A program made the translations under genes and the position numbers. Positions 27,201-33,535 of a stretch of DNA of 37,022 bases are shown piece after piece. Below the pieces are notes generated by a model. The model saw nothing but the letters and a program-made list of their open reading frames with translations, made no database searches and was not told the DNA's origin. This DNA comes from Elusimicrobiota bacterium. GTDB lineage: Bacteria > Elusimicrobiota > Endomicrobiia > Endomicrobiales > Endomicrobiaceae. How positions within the stretch are numbered: the stretch's first letter is position 1; each line of letters starts with the position of its first letter. The stretch is taken from assembly GCA_017528425.1 (NCBI GenBank), contig JAFXOV010000014.1:1-37022 (forward strand), read 5' to 3'.

Positions 27201-30200
27201 TATCAAATTGATAATAACTATGTTTATCACTGTCGACATCGTTTCCTTCTATGTCGTAGTCCAAGTCCGTCACATCTCCAAGAATATTCAATGCTTGTTC
27301 AAAATATTTCGCATAATCAATTCCGTTACTTATTGCACCTTTCGGCAGCGAATACATTGCCGTAAAATTACATACTCCGTATGCATAAGTATCTGCGGAT
27401 ACTTTTGTGTCAATATTCGTTATATCAAAACCGACTTGCGAAAAAAGAGAAGCAAGCAAAAGAACTCTCATTGCATTTCCGTCTCCTCTTCCGGAATCAT
27501 TGAAAGTAACCCTTATCCCTTCATCAAGATCAACCATTATATCAACACTGTGAGCACCCAAACTTTTCGAATAAATAATTTTATTATCTTTTGAAACAAT
27601 TCTCACTCCGATTTTCAAAAAGGTAACCAAATTTAAAGAGGATACAAAATCTTCCATCTGTTTACTCATTCCGGTTCTTGAACAATCAAAGAAACTTAAA
27701 TGTTCGGTATCATTTTCTTTAAAGACATACTGATTTCCTATATTACTGAACTTTAATTTGCTCATTAAACTTCCTATGGCTGTTTGATGAACTGCATTTA
27801 TCAAAGTATGCAATTCGGTAATTTTATCCATATCCGCAACAGCCCATTTCTTTAAGCTGACCAAATCCGAAACCGTCGCTCTGTGAGAATAAAAATCTTT
27901 CTTCATTCTTTCCAAGGAAACTTTTGCTTTATCTGCTGCTTCTTCGTTTAAAACAGCAAAACTGTTTATCATTTCCTCTATAAAATAGAAAGAATCTTCT
28001 ATTGCATCTCTATTTGCTTTATTAATTTCAGATAAAGCCAAAATGTTGTTTTCAAGTACATCTTCAAGCGCTTCAAAATATAAAGCCGCATTGTTATTGT
28101 CTTCATCTGTTGCTTGTGATGATAAAAATTGTTTCTTTAATGACCTGAAATATTTTATTGCTTGTTGTTTTGCCCCCGAAACAGAAGCAGGAATTCTGTC
28201 AAGAAGCAATTGATACTCCGGAATATAAAGTCTTCTGTCGTATATTGCAGATTCTTCCTGTATGCTGTCAAACTCAATACCGATTGTATAATAAAATTCT
28301 TCCAAATCTTTATACGTTTTTATTTTATCTTTCAATTGTGCCGGAATATTAGCATAAGCCGCTTGTAAACTTTTAGGCGTCCATTGTGACCTGTTTGCAC
28401 CAAACTTATCTTGTTTTCTAAATTCGTTATATAGCCCTTTTATTAAAGACAATGATTCTTGTCTGTTTATATCGTACATAAACGAAATTATATCTAACAC
28501 CATTTCTTCATAACCGACATAACGAACATTAAGATTTCTTGTTACATAGCTCAACAAACTTTGTGAAGTTTCGGTACTTTCGATAAAAGCCATTATCGGC
28601 ACTAACATCTTTAATACTTTTGTATCTCTAAAGCAATCGTTATCTATAAACAAGAAAGCCAATTCGTTCATTTGCGTTGTAACAACTTCAATTTGCTCTT
28701 GTTTAGATAATGCTAAAGCCGCATTTAATTGTTCAAGAATTTTCGCATATTCTTCACTGTTAAAAATTTCATTTGAAGGATTATCTTGTTTTAAAAATTG
28801 AAGTCTTGATATTATATCACTTAAATACAAATTGTTGGTTTTTAAAATTTCTGCATTATCCGCAAACAATTTTATATTTTCTTCATCTAATAAAGGTTCA
28901 CTTTGTTCTTGTTGGGTTGAATTTTCTTTTCCTTCACAAATTTCATAAAAGCTTTTTGTCCACTCATACTCATCAATACCTCTTATAAACGGAGGCTTTG
29001 TTGCTTTACCGCTTTTATACAATGCTCTTATATATGCTTTTGCATATTCGTCAATTTCCCCGGAAGAAGATGATAGAAGCACTTCCAACACAGGAATAAA
29101 CCAAACAGCAAAAGAATCGTCTGTATCCATAATTTTATATACTTCATATTCCCATTCTGCAATACTGCCAAAAGAAAAAGGTGACGGTACGGGCAAAGCA
29201 AATTTTTTGTAATCCGTCATAGTTATGACAGAACCTTTATTTTTGTACAAAGAATCGAATATTTTATGAACACAGCCTATTTGTCCTGTCTTATAAAAAT
29301 ATTTTGCGCTATCCATCAACACCTCAAAATATCTCGTTGAGTTGTTTTTCTTGTCTGTGGCTTGTTTCAAAATATAATCAAAAACTTTATCAAACAATAA
29401 ATTGCCTTGCTCATCTCTTAAATATGCGGAAATATTCAATACAGGTTCCAATAAAAATACAAGATCAAAACTATTTGATTTTTTGTGATTTTCAGAAACA
29501 AAATTGAAAAGTTCTACAATTTTTTGTGTAATTGCATTTTTATCTTTTCCTATATTTTCGAATTCTTCAATAAAATCATTTCTTTCCTGTCTGTAACCAA
29601 GATACTTGTTTCTTGAAATATCTTCCAATGTTTCTATTATCTGATCTATCTCGGAATCTAAATTTTTGTCTTGAGATGTAGGATTTTGCATTAAGGTTAA
29701 AAGCAACTTATTTTCCATCTTAGCGGAAATAAGATTATATACGGAATGCGATATAGAAGATATTATGATGGCAGCAAAAATCGATTGCGGGAACACAAAA
29801 GAAGCAGTAATAAATACAGCTGTTAAAATCGTAGAAGGAATAAAGAAATCTCTTACATTTCTTACATTAACTCTATTGGAAAATAACTCTGCAATAAAAC
29901 TATTTTTTATTTCCCCTCCTTCAACTTTTTTATTCACTAAATTGTTTATCTTGTCTGCCAAAGGATGAGCAAACGAAAACCCGAATATTCCTATAATGCC
30001 GGTAACTATTGCAGGAACTATCGATGCGGGATTTGATACAATCATACCTATCACAATAAAAGGTATAAATCTAAAAATTGTTTCTTCTACGATAGGAGCA
30101 ATAACAATTTCATATACAGTCTCAAACGTTATCTTAGATTTTATGACTAAATTTTTTAACACTACCAAACTTTCTTTCTTTGGTAAAAGTCTTCTAAAGG

Positions 30201-32754
30201 CAAAATCTTTATCTCCTGTAGAAGAAACATATCCGCTTTTTAAAGTAAATGTTGTTTTTACCTTTGATAATGCCTTTTTCTTATTTATTTCATATATGGT
30301 TTCGTTTATTTTTTCCAATAATTCGGCAAGTTCTTGTTTAGATTGTTCGGAACCATCCAAAAGTTTCATATCGGATATTCTTCCTATCGACATATGAACG
30401 ATATTCGGAGTTTTATATTTGGTATCAAGACTCTTAAATATTGTTCTAAACTGTAACATCCTTTCTATTAAATCTTTATCGGTAATTTCGTATATTATCA
30501 CCCCATCCGGCATTAATTTTAATGTTCCGGCCATCGAAGTTCTGAAATTAACAAAATCTTCTCCCAAAACCTCAAGAACAGAAAAAATATCGGAAGATTG
30601 ATCTTGTCTTTCTACGAGAGAATCTATTTCTTGTTGTGTAGGTAAAGAATCGTATCCTATCGTCATATGTAACTGTTCAAATGGCATTAACTTAACAGCA
30701 TCTCCCGCAACATTTTTTAGTGGTTCAAGTATATATTTTGCAATTTTTTTTCTTGTAGCATTTGTCGGTTCCAACTCTACCGAAGGCTGAGCATATTTAT
30801 TTGTTGTTATCCTTTCTAACATCTGTCTTGTTCTTGCGGTATCAATCGATGAATAAGGTATAATCTCACCGTCACTAAAACGATATCTTGTGTTGCTTAC
30901 CATACCTTTGTTGGCATTATCTTTGTATTCAACATAAAATTCTGCTTTACCTTTAACATCATCGGATATTATATCCCAATTTAAAATTTCTACAGAGCCA
31001 TAAAAATCAGACTGTTTTGCTATTATATATTCTTTAACAAACTCCTTTATTCCATTTTTTATATCTTGTTTCGAATATTCTTCAAAAATCGTATTGTTAC
31101 TTGTTTCCAAGAATATAAGGTTCAATATTTTCGGAAAACTTACATTTAAAGGTTCTTGTGTTAACGGTTCCAAGTTTATCGTGTTTTTCAATATATTTGA
31201 GTAATATATTACATTGTCGATATAAATTTGTTTTGCTTGTTCTATCGGCTGTGTTATTTTCGGAGTAATTATTACATACGAAATTCTTTGTTGCTCAAAA
31301 ATTCTCTCCAAACCTCTGGTATGGAATCCACCGGTAACAACTAATTTTAGTTTCTTGTTGTTAAGATTTGTTTTTATTTGTTTTACAGCGGCATTGATAT
31401 CGTTAATAAACACACCATTATTTGTGTTTTTTTGTGTTATTAAGCAATCTGCAAAAATTTGGTCTCTCGTTATATTATTTTGGTGATACTTGGTCAACAA
31501 CTTTTTATAAGGCTCTAAATTCTTTATTATGTTTTCGGAAAAGTAGGAAGGCCAAACAGTTTTAAACAGTTCGTATCTTTTTTCAAATTTATAATATTCA
31601 TCTGCGGAAATATCAGCAGAAAAATATTGTTTTATCGTCGGAATAAAATCCGCTAAGAAAGCTACTTCTTTTTCATATTTTGTCCTTCCCAACTTAACAT
31701 AAAGTTCATTTATAAAATTTTCTTCTTCCTGAACCAACTTTATAGGGTTTATATTTTGATTAAACTCCAAATACGATAAAAAGTTTTCAAAATGAGCTAA
31801 TTTTAATTTTGCTGTTATGGAATATTGTTTGTTTAATGCTATCAAATCTGCTGAAATATCTTCCAAATTAGTGAAATTGTTACTGTTTTTTATTAAGGCA
31901 GAATATTGTTGATACGGCAATACATTTTTTACCTCGGAAATAAATCTGGTAAATTCCGTAATTACTCTTTTGTTGTTTATATCTTGTGCTTTATCCAACA
32001 ATGAAATGTATATTTTTATATTCGGATATTTATCCATAGACAAGTTTGAGGTGTCTGCCAACAATTTCAACTCACCATAAAAAGATTTTGCATCTACCTC
32101 TTTTTGTTTAAAGGATCTAATCAGTTTTTCAAGCTTTCTTGCCTGTCTGCTGGAATAGTCTCTTTTTATTTTATTTACTTCTTTTTCCATCTGAACACAA
32201 ACAGCATCTATTTCCGGCTGTAACGATAATATCGCACCCAACAATTTAATATTTTCTTTATAAAGATCTTCTTTTTCTATCCCGAGAACAAAATTCTTTT
32301 TGTTGTTCATAATGGAATAATATTCGGTTCCGCTTAACTTACCGGAATCTATTAATCCTTCCAAAACTTTTGTTCCGTTTTTGTTATTGTTAAACGCCGA
32401 AAGCCACGATGTATCTACAGTTTTAAAAGCGCCTTCCAAATAAACATTTTTCAAATTGTAAGTATTATCTATATATCCTATTATAGAAGCTATTTTTCTT
32501 TGTGTTTCCGCATGACAATGCAAATCTTGTATATTTATAATGATATCTTCACTGTCAAAATATTTTGCCGAAGTTATTTTTCCCAAAGATGTAGGTATTA
32601 TAGGGTTATCGAAATTTATATTTTCTATTGCAGGCATACTTGATCCTATGGATGCAAAAGCGGAATTACCGAATACACCTGAAATAAGAAAAGTTATTGA
32701 AGTAAAAACAGCAACTGATTTTTTAAAATTAAGTTTATTAAGAAGTTTTTTCAT
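18286..32754 (-). CDS. Giant (~4,822 aa) membrane-linked protein with 2H phosphoesterase-like, CPBP protease and two dikinase modules
   Basis: No stop interrupts 14.5 kb. The start at 32754 follows GGAGAA; an upstream TTG lies inside that site. Residues 1-34 form a Sec signal ending AFA. An N-terminal domain has QDLHCH (H79) and TGGFHT (H478), possibly ChaN/TraB-like. HMTIG (H696) and HMSIG (H787) match the paired HxT/S motifs of 2H phosphoesterases. EETIFR (890-895), FSFAH (926-930) and HSVYN (1003-1007), within hydrophobic helices, are the CPBP/CAAX protease motifs. After a helical stretch come two modules: LHTLINAVHQT (H1649; H3531), AHSVDI (H1735; H3639), phosphohistidine domain (GGMLSHANITARE, H2142; GGGVLSHAAITTRE, H4057) and ATP-grasp PPDK-type domain (VRSSGVGED, R2544; R4476; ending LQRRAIT / LQMRPIT). 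The PEP-binding barrel is absent. It probably transfers ATP phosphate via His to an unknown acceptor. Motifs are seen; activity is inferred. Confidence 0.85.
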   Translation of the reverse strand: MKKLLNKLNFKKSVAVFTSITFLISGVFGNSAFASIGSSMPAIENINFDNPIIPTSLGKITSAKYFDSEDIIINIQDLHCHAETQRKIASIIGYIDNTYNLKNVYLEGAFKTVDTSWLSAFNNNKNGTKVLEGLIDSGKLSGTEYYSIMNNKKNFVLGIEKEDLYKENIKLLGAILSLQPEIDAVCVQMEKEVNKIKRDYSSRQARKLEKLIRSFKQKEVDAKSFYGELKLLADTSNLSMDKYPNIKIYISLLDKAQDINNKRVITEFTRFISEVKNVLPYQQYSALIKNSNNFTNLEDISADLIALNKQYSITAKLKLAHFENFLSYLEFNQNINPIKLVQEEENFINELYVKLGRTKYEKEVAFLADFIPTIKQYFSADISADEYYKFEKRYELFKTVWPSYFSENIIKNLEPYKKLLTKYHQNNITRDQIFADCLITQKNTNNGVFINDINAAVKQIKTNLNNKKLKLVVTGGFHTRGLERIFEQQRISYVIITPKITQPIEQAKQIYIDNVIYYSNILKNTINLEPLTQEPLNVSFPKILNLIFLETSNNTIFEEYSKQDIKNGIKEFVKEYIIAKQSDFYGSVEILNWDIISDDVKGKAEFYVEYKDNANKGMVSNTRYRFSDGEIIPYSSIDTARTRQMLERITTNKYAQPSVELEPTNATRKKIAKYILEPLKNVAGDAVKLMPFEQLHMTIGYDSLPTQQEIDSLVERQDQSSDIFSVLEVLGEDFVNFRTSMAGTLKLMPDGVIIYEITDKDLIERMLQFRTIFKSLDTKYKTPNIVHMSIGRISDMKLLDGSEQSKQELAELLEKINETIYEINKKKALSKVKTTFTLKSGYVSSTGDKDFAFRRLLPKKESLVVLKNLVIKSKITFETVYEIVIAPIVEETIFRFIPFIVIGMIVSNPASIVPAIVTGIIGIFGFSFAHPLADKINNLVNKKVEGGEIKNSFIAELFSNRVNVRNVRDFFIPSTILTAVFITASFVFPQSIFAAIIISSISHSVYNLISAKMENKLLLTLMQNPTSQDKNLDSEIDQIIETLEDISRNKYLGYRQERNDFIEEFENIGKDKNAITQKIVELFNFVSENHKKSNSFDLVFLLEPVLNISAYLRDEQGNLLFDKVFDYILKQATDKKNNSTRYFEVLMDSAKYFYKTGQIGCVHKIFDSLYKNKGSVITMTDYKKFALPVPSPFSFGSIAEWEYEVYKIMDTDDSFAVWFIPVLEVLLSSSSGEIDEYAKAYIRALYKSGKATKPPFIRGIDEYEWTKSFYEICEGKENSTQQEQSEPLLDEENIKLFADNAEILKTNNLYLSDIISRLQFLKQDNPSNEIFNSEEYAKILEQLNAALALSKQEQIEVVTTQMNELAFLFIDNDCFRDTKVLKMLVPIMAFIESTETSQSLLSYVTRNLNVRYVGYEEMVLDIISFMYDINRQESLSLIKGLYNEFRKQDKFGANRSQWTPKSLQAAYANIPAQLKDKIKTYKDLEEFYYTIGIEFDSIQEESAIYDRRLYIPEYQLLLDRIPASVSGAKQQAIKYFRSLKKQFLSSQATDEDNNNAALYFEALEDVLENNILALSEINKANRDAIEDSFYFIEEMINSFAVLNEEAADKAKVSLERMKKDFYSHRATVSDLVSLKKWAVADMDKITELHTLINAVHQTAIGSLMSKLKFSNIGNQYVFKENDTEHLSFFDCSRTGMSKQMEDFVSSLNLVTFLKIGVRIVSKDNKIIYSKSLGAHSVDIMVDLDEGIRVTFNDSGRGDGNAMRVLLLASLFSQVGFDITNIDTKVSADTYAYGVCNFTAMYSLPKGAISNGIDYAKYFEQALNILGDVTDLDYDIEGNDVDSDKHSYYQFDIPSYSLEDFAKLKNSTNMPRGFERISTLKQEWQTRSTVLGNLKKQIDQKGVGVGLDDVYDYLSISSDKRNVWEIVSEYVKGKLTIDDNGILARNEKYDGVDRLLSAINRNVDDSLRQAQVINLLDYDNFNFETEGYIGGMVALSGLLRLDGKGWLSVKTAVDKERKRTKFAYVEFVDFDGNRTNLDYKDLIKILKEFGYAVKEQKPRSASEKKESLTVLKERILFPKDGIYTRGMSVSGQSDRYIPERITYKKANVNQNTMWVVSYTTPEDVATIMNAGAIMTTTGGMLSHANITARENHKTAILSNGQWVDGKLVVPYYSIESPIEQKGDYEIQKISEHRLVLEEGDVVLANGLNGRVLVYRDIPAISEIQKAIDNNDTDFIIRYIQNHYQDKNIRKVVEYIFLQVVTEKEKEKITQFLLAWEGPEIKEKISELVKVYTGEKIKALKIYIENEKNIKDASIRLAVIKFIEQELDALQYSLTDDEIAEEKRKLSEIVTADREAARSQIAKEVKGMVKQAKEILSKTNVSEDDKDELIKIREKAIVWKLDSISEMASLIFEIDKIISLEKGIDYETEIRDFEDIRAKDVVRYGTKTTELAKLARLFKDREISIAGIPDGIGISKDVLRIFFEHNGISQYPKQMKDFENAIKEKNRGKAIEIGKRISSFIENLDDEELEAYLGSKLDSGKKYAVRSSGVGEDGENHAFAGMAKTMLNVGRDDVYASVKEGWKSFFTTTCIEDMIKNGIVVQPALLIQEMVVDVKKAGVVFTRDNSGNLTMEGVLGLGEGLVSGRITPDHVTVRASDGRIEYRRALNNMIKIEEKEQGGTRVAKITDEERIERILDEETIKQLQETANILEEDAGYPVDIEFAIDGNGKIFVLQRRAITTLPSFEKTDFLEQKTDQKNKLMVDQAAIDNAIQALSGMTFYDELKEIMENLSNLPEDVSRKYAIVVEQIYELIKFLKKNHKKNYNIQIKVEDEYGQYYKEDTVYGKLRKFCLEQNLIKSFDSNVYLTKVLIYILVPFLKLVDIRNSDRMLFYSIIDSLFFEDNELEDRDENTVLSEMGMLMSFGRSVSPDFIQYIVDKLVNRGLVSADEEIPFAIKNELKGYDGLKEYYFAVFSKEQINENLSKSLTENAEKLRDVASVITDETAGKTFTDIASNIEEIADKINDKNIVLLEYQLDLLLKETLKLKDTDKSISSEIIKVLLSICEKTLSEVRDLNSRTFNLDQLEQVLIDEYDNPDKTNFDSLLSQLILLVQPQFNDSDISSDSFNKKVVQMLINLALHIYAPISSKQIQDENSEEYQNRKKQCLDIFRYLTLVRPQDVSIYESLFNTSNQYKYNKSKQDGVGFNLETLEIVIDAARQNRTTFSIDFLNEDFISDDAEQLADMILESIEYVNPVRIIAYAFSEETSETVKKGGRSMNRIENPKTKQLAYSIIDRLVSLANDETADINKRKRAVILLLNIVSDGVYSNVIKDVPIDFENVRMLANNFDIPIYLYMSNVGIKNINLYYEYNFTPLIKLLPQDLFERAQLSSERFGVWDDRTDNNLLLTYRKPVMTKIEGETDMNNSEVGEVLIQFELLQKILQYNTSVLSLMGKIEDSKNYDKSMAELLSELQAMIDEMKKINKEHGDAAQIALENIKESLKESSADRKKQTRRNSLLLKLSNWTVDGIKDIKEIHTLINAVHQTSIQDFKQGMKDLDAISTRVANANSANIRHSTERANSRPIQIMTASQQSTVSGYNLSNTINSNIIRFLSKLATRKLPYDKIDDFVCKDDLVVWTTRLNAHSVDIFFNFGDVDRGISIFYRERPMLGEDIGKKERIRYFKEILEYLGFHVDTDTQYSDGYESYGLKATLNKDFGLSDSTDLIDIATHVVEIFKFSTNVDYDLKNWHRTIEAQYKHVFELWLTKAKRRESWYGVNINNYGWRAYGYGPRGENLAKLPEKRELHPEGLNMMLSYLGCDLLPTDTEKSLTKMLEDPNFVNKYFNEPIERAFAEGRLILNEDGILVRNEGYDIVNSMIDEINTNFTETSQQARIVNLVNNYEFDTRILADIGSYEVVSSVMELKNGDKLFVRAIMDPNTKRTKYAIAELVTTKTRQKLTSEQLIQILGKEGYKISKQEWVDSRERQRTKNLLTRDVQTIESPKIQSTPTSDGTGVSVVGNITFEKKKVNENSILVVPYTTPDDIKDIETARGIITTGGGVLSHAAITTRELKKPSVVLSGATWADKEIETLYYLPSGEVELLDNQFQVRKVKTARKTLKEGTRVLMNGETGMVLLFDDIDVALLDELQNYINSDDAQAVIDFMKQHSTDENINRFVEYVYFQVIGNVKTTQVLDSLFSDDMPETVKNKINKLNDGYIQDKIQNISEAIENLKTVENVNIAYNILQELIKKLNFIKTIGVRQDLEDLKKQIEEMEKDIKKKLSEFMQQFINQLVDFVAMESLDTTNVQKILTMIKNVEIYKYFVSEDETSKDLLAKKDILQALISIIKKKVNAIDMTKGKVDLRDEISLFEENASDERIFGSKTSQLAKMFKLLKDREGVTVPGGIGIGVNVMPELFKTLGQEKLLAEFEKAIKNRNKERAMELAKAICEVIDSDKLKGSDKEKEIKHLLGKFIKPDGKYSVRSSGVGEDATNNAFAGMGETSLNVKYGDVYDNVRKCWKSFFAERCIDYMISSGQVVKPAVLVEEMIDSEISGVAFTRNKYGNATINVLFGQGEGLVSGMFTPDSILVDMNSGEVIEYSVANKQFKLVTDVDGGIKKVPVGSKAKTRALNSKMVKKLTENLSILENAVGYPIDVEFSIVGDEIYILQMRPITTLDTKEKSTEKVDSIDEDIASAKLQEIPFAETKHEISLEIGKPEKGQEVFVCIANPSDPQNAIPVYRKSVNRDLTEFIVDSKYADIIKTDEFRRALVYRLNMDPVVLAKLNDGLFNYKSGEIGLLPILDEETFEKVLLENTLDGEMKNIRKMLASA

Positions 32755-32763
32755 GTTCTTCTC

Positions 32764-32807
32764 CAAAAGAAAAATCCTGCTTTTATATGTACATAAAAGC
32801 AGGATTT
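32764..32807 (-). terminator. Terminator/attenuator hairpin directly before the giant gene
   Basis: AAATCCTGCTTTTAT (32772-32786) and its exact reverse complement (32793-32807) form a 15-bp perfect stem with a 6-nt loop. On the minus strand the stem is followed by TTTCTTTT and then, within a few bases, the GGAGAA Shine-Dalgarno of the giant gene. The stem also encodes the last codons and stop of the upstream membrane protein. It looks like a rho-independent terminator that transcription must pass to reach the giant gene. Confidence 0.75.
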
Positions 32808-33343
32808 ATTCTATTTATATTAAAATTTAAAATATTATCATATAACTTTTTTATCGACGCATAAAACAGGAATATCATGCTCGAAAAACAAAAGATTTTA
32901 TCACAAAAGGCATAAAACTCCGTAGATAAACTTCCGTAATCATACAACAAAACATCGTAAACAACAACACTTCCGTTCTGTCCATACTGCAATTTCATTG
33001 ATTCATTCTGTATTTGTGAACCGGTAATAATAAAATCGTTAGTTTTGCACGGTAAACTTTTATTTTCTTCTTTTTGAGAGTCGGATGTTTTTGTTTTATC
33101 GGCAACTATTTTTGATGTTAAAGAAAAATTTATTTTCTCTATTTTATTTGCCACAAAAAACACTGCGGAAAAAACATCTTTTTGAATATCCGAAAAAGTC
33201 GATAAATCACTTGTGGTAATATTTGTTAACACAGGAGAAAAAACACAATTAAAAATTATCAAAAACGCCAACAACAAACCGATAACTTTAATTGTTATTT
33301 CGGACAAAACAAAACAATAGATGTTTTCCATATTTCTAATCAT
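32783..33343 (-). CDS. Small membrane protein of unknown function, upstream of the giant gene
   Basis: 186 residues; not recognised as a known family. There is one strong hydrophobic helix near the N-terminus (IKVIGLLLAFLIIFNCVFS, about residues 18-36) and another near residues 150-165 (FCFSSMIFLFYASI). A polar, Ser/Lys-rich middle of about 100 residues probably faces the periplasm if the N-terminus is cytoplasmic. AGGTG lies before the ATG at 33343, and an exact-consensus promoter sits just upstream. The gene ends 28 bp before the giant gene's ATG, and its last codons lie in the terminator-like hairpin. The two genes are therefore likely co-transcribed with partial termination between them. 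The product could be a membrane partner, anchor or regulator of the giant protein; this is context only. Confidence 0.7.
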   Translation of the reverse strand: MIRNMENIYCFVLSEITIKVIGLLLAFLIIFNCVFSPVLTNITTSDLSTFSDIQKDVFSAVFFVANKIEKINFSLTSKIVADKTKTSDSQKEENKSLPCKTNDFIITGSQIQNESMKLQYGQNGSVVVYDVLLYDYGSLSTEFYAFCDKIFCFSSMIFLFYASIKKLYDNILNFNINRINPAFMYI

Positions 33344-33359
33344 AATAACACCTAAGGAA

Positions 33360-33387
33360 ATTATAGACCATTTTTATATTTTGTCAA
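33360..33387 (-). promoter_or_regulatory. Exact-consensus sigma-70 promoter for the small membrane protein/giant gene unit
   Basis: On the minus strand TTGACA (complement of 33382-33387) and TATAAT (complement of 33360-33365) are separated by 16 bp. Transcription would start near 33353, only about 10 nt before the ATG at 33343, giving a very short leader. Confidence 0.75.
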
Positions 33388-33449
33388 TAATTTTATATAT
33401 ATAATATATTATATACATAAATATCCGCAAAGACAATGTATAATGTAGA

Positions 33450-33478
33450 ATTTATAATGTACAATGAATGTAAAAAAC
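33450..33478 (+). repeat. 29-bp dispersed repeat, copy 1
   Basis: This 29-bp sequence, starting ATTTATAATG and ending GTAAAAAAC, matches 34922-34950 at 28 of 29 positions in the same orientation. The copies are about 1.47 kb apart and bracket the two outer-membrane protein genes. The upstream flank (33431-33450) adds related units (ACAATGTATAATGTAGAAT). Confidence 0.8.
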
Positions 33479-33502
33479 GGGAAGAAAACTCTTCCCGTTT
33501 TT
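33472..33502 (-). terminator. Rho-independent terminator downstream of the first OMP gene
   Basis: CGGGAAGA (33478-33485) and TCTTCCCG (33490-33497) form an 8-bp GC-rich stem with a 4-nt loop, extended by A/T pairs on both sides. On the minus strand it is followed by a run of T. It lies 34 bp past the OMP stop codon and also isolates the giant-gene promoter downstream. Confidence 0.88.
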
Positions 33503-33535
33503 ATTATTTATAGATTTTTTTGTTTTGTTACTGTT

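Noticed and set aside
18286-32754. Calling the giant gene PEP synthase or pyruvate phosphate dikinase
   Set aside because: ATP-grasp and phosphohistidine domains are present, but in the order His then ATP, duplicated, and without the PEP-binding barrel; a simple ppsA/ppdK label would mislead.
18286-32754. Giant frame as an assembly fusion of several genes
   Set aside because: The domains run in one frame with no internal Shine-Dalgarno or stop, and the duplicated modules keep regular spacing; an assembly artefact would be unlikely to preserve this, though long reads would settle it.
32755-32766. TTG start four codons upstream for the giant gene
   Set aside because: The TTG is part of the TTGGAGAA Shine-Dalgarno serving the ATG at 32754.
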